Assembly: GCF_900091505.1 (NCBI RefSeq)
Contig: NZ_LT607409.1
Span: 930,001 to 994,000, forward strand
Direction of reading: 5' to 3'
Source: Micromonospora chokoriensis
GTDB lineage: Bacteria > Actinomycetota > Actinomycetes > Mycobacteriales > Micromonosporaceae
Length of the DNA stretch: 64,000 nucleotides
The notes beneath the pieces are model-generated. The model was given only the letters and a program-made list of their open reading frames with translations, ran no database searches and was not told the DNA's origin. Positions 45,823 through 54,281 of this stretch are shown piece by piece. Positions within the stretch are counted from its first letter, which is position 1. Every line of letters begins with the position of its first letter. The position numbers were made by a program, and so were the translations under genes.

Positions 45823-48048
45823 ATGCCCGCACTTGACCTCGACACTCACCTCGACACGGATCTGTCCGCCGAACGCGCGCACCTCGCAACCTCGCGGGCA
45901 GCGCTACGGCGGATGCGGGAGCGGGCCGAGGCTCTCTTCGCCAGCGGCGACCAGGTTGCCGGCGATGCGTACGCGGCCGAGACACTCGGTCGGACCCTGG
46001 CCCGCCGGGTGGCCGAGTTGGCGGATGACCCCACCACACCGCTGTTCTTCGGTCGCCTCGACTTCGCGGGAACGGTGAGTCCCGAGGCCACCGACAACGA
46101 CGCCACAGCCAGCCAGACAACCGGCAGCGCAACCACCAACACCGCAACCACCAACACCGCAACCACCGGCAACACAACCACCGACACCGCAACCACTGGC
46201 AACACGACCGCCGAGCCAACCAGCACCAGCACCAGCACCAGCACCAGCACCAGCGGTGACCATGACGGCCGCCGGTACCACGTGGGACGTCGGCACGTCA
46301 CCGACGAGCGTGGCGAGCCGTTGGTGCTGGACTGGCGGGCGCCGGTATCCCGGTCGTTCTACCGAGCCAGCGCGCGAGATCCGCAGGGGGTGGGGGTTCG
46401 GCGGCGGTTCGGGTTCAGCAACGGGGTGCTGACCAGCTTCGAGGATGAGCGGTTGGATCGGGGCGAGGAACTCGGTACGACCAGTCGGATCCTCACCGCC
46501 GAAATCGAGCGGCCGCGCGTCGGGCCGATGCGGGACATCGTCGCCACGATCCAGCCGGAGCAGGACGAGCTGGTTCGGGCCGACCTGGCCGACTCGATCT
46601 GCGTGCAGGGCGCGCCGGGCACCGGAAAGACGGCGGTCGGGCTGCACCGGGCCGCGTACCTGCTCTATCTGCACCGGGAGCGGTTGCGGCGGGCGGGAGT
46701 GCTGATCGTTGGGCCCAACCGGGCGTTCCTGTCGTACATCGCGGCGGTCCTGCCGGCGCTCGGCGAGGTCGAGGTCGAGCAGGCCACAGTGGAGGAGCTG
46801 ATCTCCCGGGTGCCGGTGCGGGCCGTCGAGGCGCCGGCGGTCGCCGCGCTGAAGCACGACGTACGCATGGCGAGCGTGCTACAGCGTGCGGTGCGGGCGC
46901 AGATCGGTGCACCGACCGAGTCGATCACCGTGTCGGACGGTTCGTTCCGGTGGCGGATCGGGTTGGAGCCGTTGCACCGGATCGTCGAGGAAACCCGTCG
47001 GGAAGGGCTGCCGTACGGCACCGGCCGGGAACGGGTTCGGGCCCGGGTGGTGAGCCTGCTGCAACGGCAGGCCGAGGCCCGCCGGGCCGAGTCGCCGAGT
47101 GACGCCTGGTTGCGTCGGATGGGCCGCTGCCGGCCGGTCACCGACTTCCTGGACGCGGTGTGGCCGGCGCTCACCCCGGAAGGGCTGGTGCACGGCCTGC
47201 TCTCCGACCCGGCACGACTCGCCGCGGCGGCGGACGGGCTGTTCGACGACACCGAGCAGGCCCTGCTCCGATGGGAGAAGCCGGCGCGGACCCCGAAGGC
47301 GACCCGCTGGACCGCCGCCGACACGGTGTTGATCGACGAGGCGGCCGGGCTGCTCGAACGGCCCTCCGGGTTCGGGCACGTGGTGGTGGACGAGGCGCAG
47401 GACCTCTCCCCCATGCAGTGTCGGGCCATTGCCCGCCGCAGCGAGCACGGCTCGATCACCCTCCTCGGTGACCTCGCCCAGGGCACCGCGCCGTGGGCGG
47501 CCACGGACTGGAAGGAGTCGCTTGCCCATCTGGGCAAACCGGACGCTGTGGTGGTTCCGTTGACGATCGGATTCCGGGTGCCCGCCGCGGTGGTCGCGTT
47601 CGCGAACCTGCTCCTTCCGGCGCTCGCTGTGGACGTACCCGCCGCCGAGTCGCTGCGGCACGACGGCGGCCTGGATGTGCGTACCGTGACCGACCTGACC
47701 GCAGCGACGGTGGCGGAGGTGCGCGCGGCGCTCGACCACGACGGCTCGGTGGGTGTGATCGCGGCGGACGACGCCGTCGATGGGCTGCGCGCGGCGTTGG
47801 CCGATGCCGGCGTCGAGACCGCGACCGCCGACGACGTGTCGGCCGCGGAGCGGGTCACCGTGGTGCCCGCGACGCTGGTCAAAGGCCTGGAGTACGACCA
47901 CGTGGTGGTGGTCGAGCCGGCCGCGATCGTCGCGGCCGAACCGCGCGGGCTGCACCGGCTGTACGTGGTGCTGACCCGGGCGGTGTCCCGGCTGGCGGTG
48001 CTGCACCACGAGCCGCTGCCCGCCCCGCTGTCCATCGCGCAGCCGTGA
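45823..48048 (+). CDS. helD: HelD-like UvrD/Rep-superfamily helicase with Thr-rich insertion
   Basis: A 741-residue motor ATPase. Residues 1-80 are a charged coiled-coil arm, FFGRLDF and YHVGRRHV flank the first core strand, DWRAPVSRSFY is a HelD hallmark, the Walker A is GAPGTGKT at 263-270, and the Walker B reads VVDEAQDLSP; LIDEAAG precedes it. HelD releases stalled RNA polymerase, and some actinobacterial homologues protect against rifamycins. Residues 84-146 are an unusual insertion of Thr/Asn/Ala/Ser repeats. No rifamycin-associated element was recognised upstream. Confidence 0.85.
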   Translation: MPALDLDTHLDTDLSAERAHLATSRAALRRMRERAEALFASGDQVAGDAYAAETLGRTLARRVAELADDPTTPLFFGRLDFAGTVSPEATDNDATASQTTGSATTNTATTNTATTGNTTTDTATTGNTTAEPTSTSTSTSTSTSGDHDGRRYHVGRRHVTDERGEPLVLDWRAPVSRSFYRASARDPQGVGVRRRFGFSNGVLTSFEDERLDRGEELGTTSRILTAEIERPRVGPMRDIVATIQPEQDELVRADLADSICVQGAPGTGKTAVGLHRAAYLLYLHRERLRRAGVLIVGPNRAFLSYIAAVLPALGEVEVEQATVEELISRVPVRAVEAPAVAALKHDVRMASVLQRAVRAQIGAPTESITVSDGSFRWRIGLEPLHRIVEETRREGLPYGTGRERVRARVVSLLQRQAEARRAESPSDAWLRRMGRCRPVTDFLDAVWPALTPEGLVHGLLSDPARLAAAADGLFDDTEQALLRWEKPARTPKATRWTAADTVLIDEAAGLLERPSGFGHVVVDEAQDLSPMQCRAIARRSEHGSITLLGDLAQGTAPWAATDWKESLAHLGKPDAVVVPLTIGFRVPAAVVAFANLLLPALAVDVPAAESLRHDGGLDVRTVTDLTAATVAEVRAALDHDGSVGVIAADDAVDGLRAALADAGVETATADDVSAAERVTVVPATLVKGLEYDHVVVVEPAAIVAAEPRGLHRLYVVLTRAVSRLAVLHHEPLPAPLSIAQP
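46072..46260 (+). repeat. Repetitive Thr/Asn/Ser-rich insertion inside helD
   Basis: The coding DNA repeats AACACCGCAACCACC-type units and then six AGCACC units, giving TNTATT, TGNTT and STSTST peptides (residues 84-146). The reading frame is kept throughout. Confidence 0.85.
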
Positions 48049-48225
48049 CCACGGCACGGCACCGACCACAGCGCGGCACTGACCATCGCGCGGCACTGAC
48101 CACGGCACGGCACCGTCCACGACACGGCACACACCACCGCCCTGCAATGACCGGGCGCCCAGCACAGACGAGGCGGGCAGCACAGACCGGGCGAGCAACC
48201 GATGCGGGGCGCTGCCCGGCGGGGG
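48049..48225. repeat. Imperfect CACGGCACCGACCA-type repeats after helD
   Basis: Between the convergent helD and bPH-like genes lie degenerate repeats of GCGCGGCACTGACCA and CACGGCACCG words (48049-48130), then an unremarkable stretch. No clear terminator hairpin was identified. Confidence 0.6.
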
Positions 48226-48828
48226 TCAGCGGTCGGTGAGGGCTGCGGCGATGTCGCGCAACGGCTTGCCGGACTCGGCGATGGGCACGATGAACGCCAA
48301 CCAGGAGCCGTCGGTGAACCTGATCCGGAGTCGCTTGGGGTTGAGGCGGTGCCAGCCGACCCATGCGTTGGCCACGGCGGTACGCGGCGTCGACCAGACC
48401 ACCCGGGTCTCGGCTGCCGCCCTCTCGTCGTCGGCCTGGCTGGACCACAGCTTCATCGGACCGGAGGCGCACACCAGCAACCGCCGGTCGGTGACGGCAA
48501 GGATGGTGTCCTCGGTCGTGGTCGCCGGGGGCACCGGACGTCGGGCGTGTTGCAGGGTGGACGCGGCCGAACCCGCAGCCCCCCGACCGGCCACTCCATA
48601 GAAGATGTGGTCGACGAGCCGGTCCCCAGCCGAGAAGGAGACCAGCGGCGAGATCAGGCTGAGCAGCCCGCTGGCGAGGATGCCGCCACGACCGCCGCTG
48701 GACGGCTCCGGGCTCTCAGGAGCTGGCATCTCTGCCGGCCGGGCACCCTGGGCGATCTCGGTCTTCGCGATGGCGAGCACACGTTCGCCCGGCTCGACGA
48801 GCTGGCTCAGACGTTCCTGGTAGTTCAT
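48226..48828 (-). CDS. Unknown protein with PH-like C-terminal domain, last gene of an Esp-like operon
   Basis: A 200-residue protein. It opens MNYQERLSQLVEPGERVLAI. The second half (DTILAVTDRRLLVCASG, then RLRIRFTDGSWLAFIVPIAE) resembles bacterial PH-like domains with their strand-rich, arginine-bearing pattern; a Gly/Ser-rich, weakly hydrophobic linker lies between. It starts 4 bases after the preceding gene. No function is known; a membrane- or protein-binding adaptor for the operon is possible. Confidence 0.6.
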   Translation of the reverse strand: MNYQERLSQLVEPGERVLAIAKTEIAQGARPAEMPAPESPEPSSGGRGGILASGLLSLISPLVSFSAGDRLVDHIFYGVAGRGAAGSAASTLQHARRPVPPATTTEDTILAVTDRRLLVCASGPMKLWSSQADDERAAAETRVVWSTPRTAVANAWVGWHRLNPKRLRIRFTDGSWLAFIVPIAESGKPLRDIAAALTDR

Positions 48829-48832
48829 GGGC

Positions 48833-49288
48833 TCAGTACCAATCAGGACGGTCGTCGGGCAGCTGGCTGCCGGCTGCCGGTCGGCCACCGCCAGGCCCGT
48901 CGCCCCTCACCCCACCGCCGCCGGGCGCGTCGCCCCTCACCCCACCGCCGCCGGGCGCGTCGGCCCTCACCCCACCGCCGCCGGGCGCGCCGGCCATCAC
49001 CTCGCCGACCAGTTCGCGGACCCGCGCGGCGGCTGCCTCCTGGGCGCGCTTGGCGGCGGCGGTGAACTCCTCGGCCAGGGTGTACGAGTCGAGGCGCATC
49101 GCCCGGGCGTTCACCTCGGTCGAGACGATCGTGCCGTCCGCCGCGGCGGTGACCCGGACCAGGCCGGAGTCGCTCATGCCCTCGGCGCTGCTGTCTTCCA
49201 GCTCGGTCATCTTGCCGGCCAGCTCGCGCTGCCAGCTGTCCAGGTTGCGGGCCAACGCCTCGATGCGGTCCAGACCGGGAAAGGTCAT
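48833..49288 (-). CDS. YbaB/EbfC-like protein of an ESX-associated operon (EspL-like)
   Basis: A 151-residue protein. Residues 1-100 fit the YbaB/EbfC fold: an N-terminal helix, the strands SGLVRVTAAADGTIVSTEVN and a long C-terminal helix (EEFTAAAKRAQEAAAARVRE). YbaB-like proteins accompany ESX substrate genes in actinobacteria, for example EspL. The tail contains three near-identical decapeptides (APGGGGVRADAPGGGGVRGD, part shown) encoded by 30-base repeats. It lies 10 bases after the preceding WXG gene. Confidence 0.75.
   Translation of the reverse strand: MTFPGLDRIEALARNLDSWQRELAGKMTELEDSSAEGMSDSGLVRVTAAADGTIVSTEVNARAMRLDSYTLAEEFTAAAKRAQEAAAARVRELVGEVMAGAPGGGGVRADAPGGGGVRGDAPGGGGVRGDGPGGGRPAAGSQLPDDRPDWY
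48905..48994 (-). repeat. Three 30-base tandem repeats encoding PGGGGVRxD units
   Basis: Near-identical 30-base units (containing CACCCCACCGCCGCCGGGCG on the plus strand) lie within the 3' part of the YbaB-like gene, in frame. Exact boundaries are approximate. Confidence 0.8.
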
Positions 49289-49298
49289 GGCGGTCCCC

Positions 49299-50225
49299 TC
49301 AGGTCAGGATGGAGTCGAAGACATTCTGCACGCCCTTGGTGTAGGGGCCCAGATCCTCGCGGTACGTGCCGTCCACCAGGTAGTTGCGGTCCTTCGTGCC
49401 GTCGGAGATGTCGTGCATGCCGACGCCGGTGTCCAGCAGGGCGCCACCGAGGCCGGGGATGTTGACCGGGGACGCCTGGTTGATCAGGAACTTGCCCGGG
49501 AAGAGCGTCTTGAACTTCTCGATCTGGAACGCCCTGGCCTCGGCCGTCCAGCCGGACTTGTTCCAGGCCCGGTACGCCTTCTTCGCCTTGCGGATCTCCA
49601 GGACCGCGCGACGGTACTTCATCAGCAGCTCGGCGACCTTCTGCATCTTGGCGGCCAGCTTCGTCAGGATCTCGGCGAACCGAGCGACGATCTTGACCAT
49701 CCGCCCGACGGTGGTGGCGAGTCGCGCCAGCACCCGGACCACAGTCGCCGCGAGGGAGATGCCGGCACTCAGCGCCGCCGCCACCGCCGCGATGATCACC
49801 TCGGTGAGGAACCAGAGCAGGAACTCGAGGATCAGCTCGACCAGCAGGTTGAACGCGTCGACGGCGGCGTTGGCGGCGTCGACCAGCACCTCCTTGGTGC
49901 CGTCCAACCCCTTCGCCAGCTCCTCGATGGCCTCCTCCACCGACTCCATGGAGGCGTGGAAGCTCTCGGCGGCGTCACCCGACCAGGCGCCCCGCAGGCG
50001 AGCCCGGTGCTGGATCTGCTCACCGGCGATCTCGCGGACCGCCGCGCCGGTGTCGAGGCAGAGCTGAGCGGCGCGCATCAGGTCGTCGGGCTCGCCCGCG
50101 ACGAGTTCGAGGAGTTGCTCGAACGGCCAGAGCACCGCGTTGGACAGCGGCTTGAACGGGTCGGGGGTGCCGGACACGATCTGCTCGAAGTAGGTCTTGT
50201 TCCGCGTCAGCGCCTCGGTGCTCAT
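49299..50225 (-). CDS. Long WXG100-superfamily protein, candidate ESX substrate
   Basis: A 308-residue protein. The first ~110 residues form a helical hairpin with the W-x-G turn AWSGDAAESFHASMESVEEA. Next is a strongly hydrophobic, helical stretch (residues ~125-165, LLVELILEFLLWFLTEVIIA), then basic coiled-coil segments. The C-terminal ~90 residues (KFKTLFPGKFLINQASPVNI onward) could be a separate domain. This plan resembles ESX-secreted proteins with membrane-active regions. The start overlaps the EspC-like gene (ATGA). Confidence 0.75.
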   Translation of the reverse strand: MSTEALTRNKTYFEQIVSGTPDPFKPLSNAVLWPFEQLLELVAGEPDDLMRAAQLCLDTGAAVREIAGEQIQHRARLRGAWSGDAAESFHASMESVEEAIEELAKGLDGTKEVLVDAANAAVDAFNLLVELILEFLLWFLTEVIIAAVAAALSAGISLAATVVRVLARLATTVGRMVKIVARFAEILTKLAAKMQKVAELLMKYRRAVLEIRKAKKAYRAWNKSGWTAEARAFQIEKFKTLFPGKFLINQASPVNIPGLGGALLDTGVGMHDISDGTKDRNYLVDGTYREDLGPYTKGVQNVFDSILT

Positions 50226-50626
50226 GCCGGCACCGCCCCGGTGGTGCCGCCGGGGGACGAGGCGCCCGGCGACCAGGGACCGGGTGCGATGACGTCGGGA
50301 GCGGCCGGGCGGCCGGGCACGAACATGTCGGTGTTGGCCACGTCGGTGCCGGTGTAGGCGCCCGCGGTGTCGTTGAGCCCTTCGGCGATGTCCGCCATCA
50401 CCTCGGCGCCGTCGGCCAGCCCTTGCAGGCACGCCTCGAACTGCTCGGCGTACGCGGCGGCGAGGCTGAACGACGCCGGCATCACCCCGAAAGCGTGTCG
50501 CGGCACGTGCCCTTCGCCGAACGAGCGGTGCAGCTCACGAAAGCGCGCCGCCCGGTCGGTGGACGCCTTGGCGAACGCCGTCAGCGCCTCCGGTTGGACC
50601 TCCAGCTCTCTGCTCGGGCTCGACAC
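50222..50626 (-). CDS. EspC-like (DUF2580-type) ESX-associated protein
   Basis: A 134-residue helical-hairpin protein. ELEVQPEALTAFAKASTDRA and the later AEGLNDTAGAYTGTDVANTD give the L-x-V-x-P start and Y-x-x-x-D ending of EspC-type ESX substrates. A Pro/Gly/Ala-rich tail of ~35 residues follows. The GTG at 50626 has GGGGAGGG 4-10 bases upstream. It heads a four-gene operon with the long WXG, YbaB-like and PH-like genes. Confidence 0.75.
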   Translation of the reverse strand: MSSPSRELEVQPEALTAFAKASTDRAARFRELHRSFGEGHVPRHAFGVMPASFSLAAAYAEQFEACLQGLADGAEVMADIAEGLNDTAGAYTGTDVANTDMFVPGRPAAPDVIAPGPWSPGASSPGGTTGAVPA

Positions 50627-50748
50627 GGACCCTCCCCTGTGTCCTGTGCGACGGGTCAGCCGCCACGACTCCCCACCATAGGCACTGCTCGCCGCGATCG
50701 GTGACCCGGCCGCGACGTCGGGGTGACACGGTCCTTGACTTTGTGGCG

Positions 50749-50761
50749 TAAAGTAGTTTGC
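50749..50761 (+). promoter_or_regulatory. Candidate leaderless promoter of the regulator/ABC operon
   Basis: TAAAGT at 50749-50754 ends 7 bases before the GTG start at 50762, with no Shine-Dalgarno sequence. This is the usual geometry of leaderless actinobacterial genes. The -35 element is not clear. Confidence 0.45.
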
Positions 50762-51406
50762 GTGGACCACGACGACGACCTTCCACCCACCGACGCCGCG
50801 GCCGCGCTCCGACTCATCGAGGACGAGCGGTCCGCGACAGCGCGTCAGATCGACCCCGATGCCCGCCTGCTCTACTGGCCGTGGGGAATCGCCTGGCTGG
50901 TCGGCTTCGGGCTCTTCTTCCTGCGGTTCCCTCCGGGCGAGGAGGAGCTGCTCCGACTGCCGGGCTGGCTGCCGCTGACCGTCCTCTTCGCGCTGCTCCT
51001 GGCCGCGGCGGCGGTCCAGGCGGTGGCCAGCGTCCGGGCCTACGGCCAGGTGAGCGGAGAGTCCGCACGGCGTGGTCGCTGGTACGGGTGCGCCTGGGCC
51101 CTCGGTCCGGTGAGCGTCTACGCGGGGCTCGGCCAGGTCTCCGAGCACCTGCCGCACGACCTGGCGGCGCTGCTCTGGTCGGCGACGGCCGTCGGGCTGA
51201 CCGGCGCGTTGCACATGGCCGGCGGGGCGATCTGGCTCGACCGGGACCTGTTCCGGCTGGGCGTCTGGATCAGTGTGCTCAACCTGGTCGGCGTCTTCGC
51301 CGGGCCCGGCTGGCACGCACTCGTCGTGTCGGTGGCCGGCGGCGGCGGGATGCTGGTGGCCGGCGCGGTCGCCCGGCGGCAACAGCGACAGCGACAGCAG
51401 CCGTGA
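50762..51406 (+). CDS. Membrane protein of unknown function heading an ABC operon
   Basis: A 214-residue protein with an acidic N-terminus and about six predicted membrane helices (for example WPWGIAWLVGFGLFFLRF and LTVLFALLLAAAAVQAVASV). No family was recognised. The downstream genes, all in overlapping or close reading, are a regulator, an ABC ATPase and a permease, so it may be part of that transporter or a sensor for it. The stop overlaps the regulator's GTG start by four bases. Confidence 0.75.
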   Translation: MDHDDDLPPTDAAAALRLIEDERSATARQIDPDARLLYWPWGIAWLVGFGLFFLRFPPGEEELLRLPGWLPLTVLFALLLAAAAVQAVASVRAYGQVSGESARRGRWYGCAWALGPVSVYAGLGQVSEHLPHDLAALLWSATAVGLTGALHMAGGAIWLDRDLFRLGVWISVLNLVGVFAGPGWHALVVSVAGGGGMLVAGAVARRQQRQRQQP

Positions 51407-51714
51407 CCGAACTGGATCCGGTCATCCACGCCCAGGCCCGACTGCGGGTGGTGGCCAGCCTCTCCGCCCTGAACGTCGGCGACAAGATCGCGTTTCCGCG
51501 TCTGCAGGAGTTGCTCGGGATGACCGCCGGCAACCTCTCGGTGCACCTGCGCAAGCTTGAGGACGCCGGCTACGTGGAGGTCACCAAGACCCATCGTGGA
51601 CGCACCCCGGCGACCCTGGTCGGGCTCAGTCGACGAGGCCGGTTGGCGTTCGAGGAGTACACCGAAGCGATCCGCGCCCTGCTCGACCCCATCCCGTCGA
51701 AGGAGCAGTCATGA
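51403..51714 (+). CDS. Winged-helix transcriptional regulator (MarR/PadR-like small type)
   Basis: A 103-residue DNA-binding protein. KIAFPRLQELLGMTAGNLSV and HLRKLEDAGYVEVTKTHRGR are the helix-turn-helix and wing of the transcriptional-regulator winged-helix family (PF13601-like). It overlaps both neighbours (GTGA, ATGA) and likely controls its own operon. Confidence 0.87.
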   Translation: MTELDPVIHAQARLRVVASLSALNVGDKIAFPRLQELLGMTAGNLSVHLRKLEDAGYVEVTKTHRGRTPATLVGLSRRGRLAFEEYTEAIRALLDPIPSKEQS

Positions 51715-52673
51715 CCCTCGCCCGCGCCGAGGCGGCCAGCCGCCGGTACGGCGACGTCCTCGCCCTCGACCGCGTCGACCTCGACGTCCGGGCCGGTGAG
51801 CTGGTCGGCCTCCTCGGCCCGAACGGCGCCGGCAAGAGCACCCTGATGAACCTGCTTGTCGGCCTGCGTCGCCCCAGCTCGGGGCGGGTCGAACTGTTCG
51901 GTGGCGACCCCCGCGACCCGGCGAGCCGGCGACAGGTCGGGGTCACCCCGCAGGAGACCGGCCTGCCGGGCACGCTGCGGGTCGGCGAGGTCGTCGACTT
52001 CGTCTCCGCGCACTACCCGGACCCGGTGCCCCGCGGCGAGTTGCTCGACCGGTTCGGCCTGGGCGACCTCCACCGACGGCAGACCGGCGGGCTCTCCGGA
52101 GGGCAGCGCCGTCGACTCGCGGTGGCGTTGGCGTTCGTCGGCCGCCCCCGGCTGGTGCTCCTCGACGAGCCGACCACCGGCCTGGACGTGGCCGCCCGGC
52201 ACACCCTGTGGGGAGCGATCCGCGCGTTCCACTCCGACGGCGGCACCGTGCTGCTGAGCAGCCACTACCTGGAGGAGGTGGAGGCGCTGGCCCACCGGGT
52301 GGTGGTGATCGGGCAGGGTCGGGTGCTCGCCGACGACACGGTGGACGCGGTGCGCGGCATCGTCGGCGTACGCCGGGTCAGCCTCGTCGCCGACCACCTG
52401 CCCGACCTGCCCGGGGTGGTGCGCACCGAACGGGTCGACGGCCGGCTGCACCTGCTCACCACCGACGCCGACGAACTGGTCCGTGCGCTCGTCACGGCCG
52501 GAGCGGCCTTCACCGACCTGGAGGTACGACCGACCTCGCTGGAGGAGGCGTTCCTCGCCATCACCAGCGGGGACGGGTCCACCCCGGAGCAGAGCACCGC
52601 GGAGGACCGACAGGCCACCGCCGAGGATCGACCCGCCACCGCCGTTCCCGGCGGCCGACCTACCACCGTCTGA
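51711..52673 (+). CDS. ABC transporter ATP-binding protein
   Basis: A 320-residue ATPase of the multidrug/antibiotic exporter type. Walker A is GPNGAGKS, the signature is LSGGQRRR, Walker B is LVLLDEP followed by TTGLD, and the switch histidine lies in LLSSHYLEEVE. The last ~100 residues form a regulatory extension, ending in Ala/Thr/Pro-rich sequence. It works with the permease directly downstream; the exported substrate is unknown. Confidence 0.92.
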   Translation: MTLARAEAASRRYGDVLALDRVDLDVRAGELVGLLGPNGAGKSTLMNLLVGLRRPSSGRVELFGGDPRDPASRRQVGVTPQETGLPGTLRVGEVVDFVSAHYPDPVPRGELLDRFGLGDLHRRQTGGLSGGQRRRLAVALAFVGRPRLVLLDEPTTGLDVAARHTLWGAIRAFHSDGGTVLLSSHYLEEVEALAHRVVVIGQGRVLADDTVDAVRGIVGVRRVSLVADHLPDLPGVVRTERVDGRLHLLTTDADELVRALVTAGAAFTDLEVRPTSLEEAFLAITSGDGSTPEQSTAEDRQATAEDRPATAVPGGRPTTV

Positions 52674-52683
52674 GGAGGCCGCC

Positions 52684-53421
52684 GTGCAGCTCGCCCTGGT
52701 CCACGCCCGATACCAACTCCTGGAGATCATCCGGATCCCGGTGGCGATCGTCGGGAGCGCCTTCTTCCCGGCCGCCGCCATGATCTTCTTCGTGGTGCCG
52801 TTCGCCGGTGACGACTCGGTCGGCGCCACCCTCGCCACCGCGTCGATGGTCACCTTCTCGGTGATGAGCGCCAACATCTTCCAGTACGGCGTCGGCGTCG
52901 CCGAGGACCGCGACCAGCCGTGGAACCCGTACACGCGGACCCTGCCGGCCGGCCCGGCACCCCGGTTCGCGGGCCGCGTCCTGGCCGGCCTGGCACTGAC
53001 GTACCTCTCGCTGATCCCGGTCGTGGTGATCGGCGCGACGCTGACCGCAGCCGAGATCACCCCGGCGGCGTCTCTGCTGGCCCTGGGCACCGTGGCCGTG
53101 GTCTCGGTGCCGTTCACGCTGATGGGCCTGGCCATCGGCTACTCGCTGCCGAGCAAGGCGGCGATCGTCGTCGCACAGATCGTCTTCCTGCCGCTCGCGT
53201 TCGGCGGCGGGCTGCTGTCCGCGCCGGGCGACGCACCCGGGTTCATCGAGACGATCGCCCCGTTCCTGCCCACCCGGGGGGCGGCAGAGCTGATGTGGGC
53301 GGCGGTCAGTGACTACCGCGTCCAACCACTGGCGCTGGTCATGCTCGGTGTCTGGGTGGTGCTGCTCGCCACGCTCGCCGGCTGGGCGTACCGACGGGAC
53401 GAGGGTCGCCGGTTCAGCTGA
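52684..53421 (+). CDS. ABC-2 type transporter permease
   Basis: A 245-residue membrane protein with six helices in ABC-2 order, including a PYTRTLPAGPAPRFAGRVL amphipathic segment and a C-terminal TRGAAELMWAAV helix. The GTG start at 52684 has GAGGAGG about 5 bases upstream, 10 bases after the ATPase stop. It completes the exporter. Confidence 0.88.
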   Translation: MQLALVHARYQLLEIIRIPVAIVGSAFFPAAAMIFFVVPFAGDDSVGATLATASMVTFSVMSANIFQYGVGVAEDRDQPWNPYTRTLPAGPAPRFAGRVLAGLALTYLSLIPVVVIGATLTAAEITPAASLLALGTVAVVSVPFTLMGLAIGYSLPSKAAIVVAQIVFLPLAFGGGLLSAPGDAPGFIETIAPFLPTRGAAELMWAAVSDYRVQPLALVMLGVWVVLLATLAGWAYRRDEGRRFS

Positions 53422-53516
53422 CGATTCGTCCGTTTCCGCCCCGAGGCGCGGCGGGACGGTGCCAGGATTCCCGCAGGGGGCCGCCGTGGTCGCCCCGGGG
53501 TGAGAGGGGTCCTGAC

Positions 53517-54281
53517 GTGAGCACCGTCCCGCCGGGCACGCCCTGCTGGGCCGACCTGGCCACCCCGGAGCTGGACGACGCGCGGCGCTTCTACCCGGAG
53601 CTGTTCGGTTGGACCGGTCGGGTGACACCCGAACCCGAGGCGGGTGGCTACACGGTCTTCCTGCTCGACGGGAAGCCGGTCGCCGGGGCCGGGCCGCCGG
53701 CGATCCCCGACCAGGTGCCGATCTGGTCGACGTACGTCGCCACCGACGACGCGGAGCTGGTCGCCGGCCGGGTCGAACGGGCCGGCGGGCAGGTCGTCGT
53801 GCCGCCGTTCGAGGTGTTCGACCGCGGCTGGATGGCCGTCTTCGCCGATCCGTCCGGTGCCACCTTCAGCGTCTGGCAGCCGCTGACGATGAGCGGTGCC
53901 GAGGTGTTCAACGTGCCGGGCGCGATGAGCTGGAACGAACTGGTCACCCCCGACCCGGAGGGCGCGAAGGTCTTCTACGAGCTGGTGTTCGGCTGGCAGC
54001 CGGACGACCAGGCGGTGGGTCCGATGACGTACACCGGTTGGCGGCTCGGGACCCAGATCGTCGCCGGGATGATGCCGCCGCTGGCCGACGACTTCCCGGC
54101 CGACCTGCCCGCGTACTGGACCGTGTACTTCGCGGTGACCGACGCGGACGCCGCCGCGGCCCGCGCCGCAGAGCTGGGCGGGACGATCCTGGTGCCCCCC
54201 CGCGACATCCCGTCGGGCCGGTTCGCCGCGCTACGCGACCCCCAGGGCGCCCTCTTCTCCGTCATCGACCTGGGCCCCTGA
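53517..54281 (+). CDS. Two-domain VOC (glyoxalase-like) protein
   Basis: A 254-residue protein made of two vicinal-oxygen-chelate domains. The first starts PGTPCWADLATPELDDARRF, and the second starts GAMSWNELVTPDPEGAKVFY; each ends with a GATFSVWQP- or GALFSVIDL-type strand. Such proteins in actinomycetes include resistance or metabolism enzymes, but no specific function is evident. The 3' end overlaps the btuD-like gene by 51 bases on the opposite strand. Confidence 0.83.
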   Translation: MSTVPPGTPCWADLATPELDDARRFYPELFGWTGRVTPEPEAGGYTVFLLDGKPVAGAGPPAIPDQVPIWSTYVATDDAELVAGRVERAGGQVVVPPFEVFDRGWMAVFADPSGATFSVWQPLTMSGAEVFNVPGAMSWNELVTPDPEGAKVFYELVFGWQPDDQAVGPMTYTGWRLGTQIVAGMMPPLADDFPADLPAYWTVYFAVTDADAAAARAAELGGTILVPPRDIPSGRFAALRDPQGALFSVIDLGP

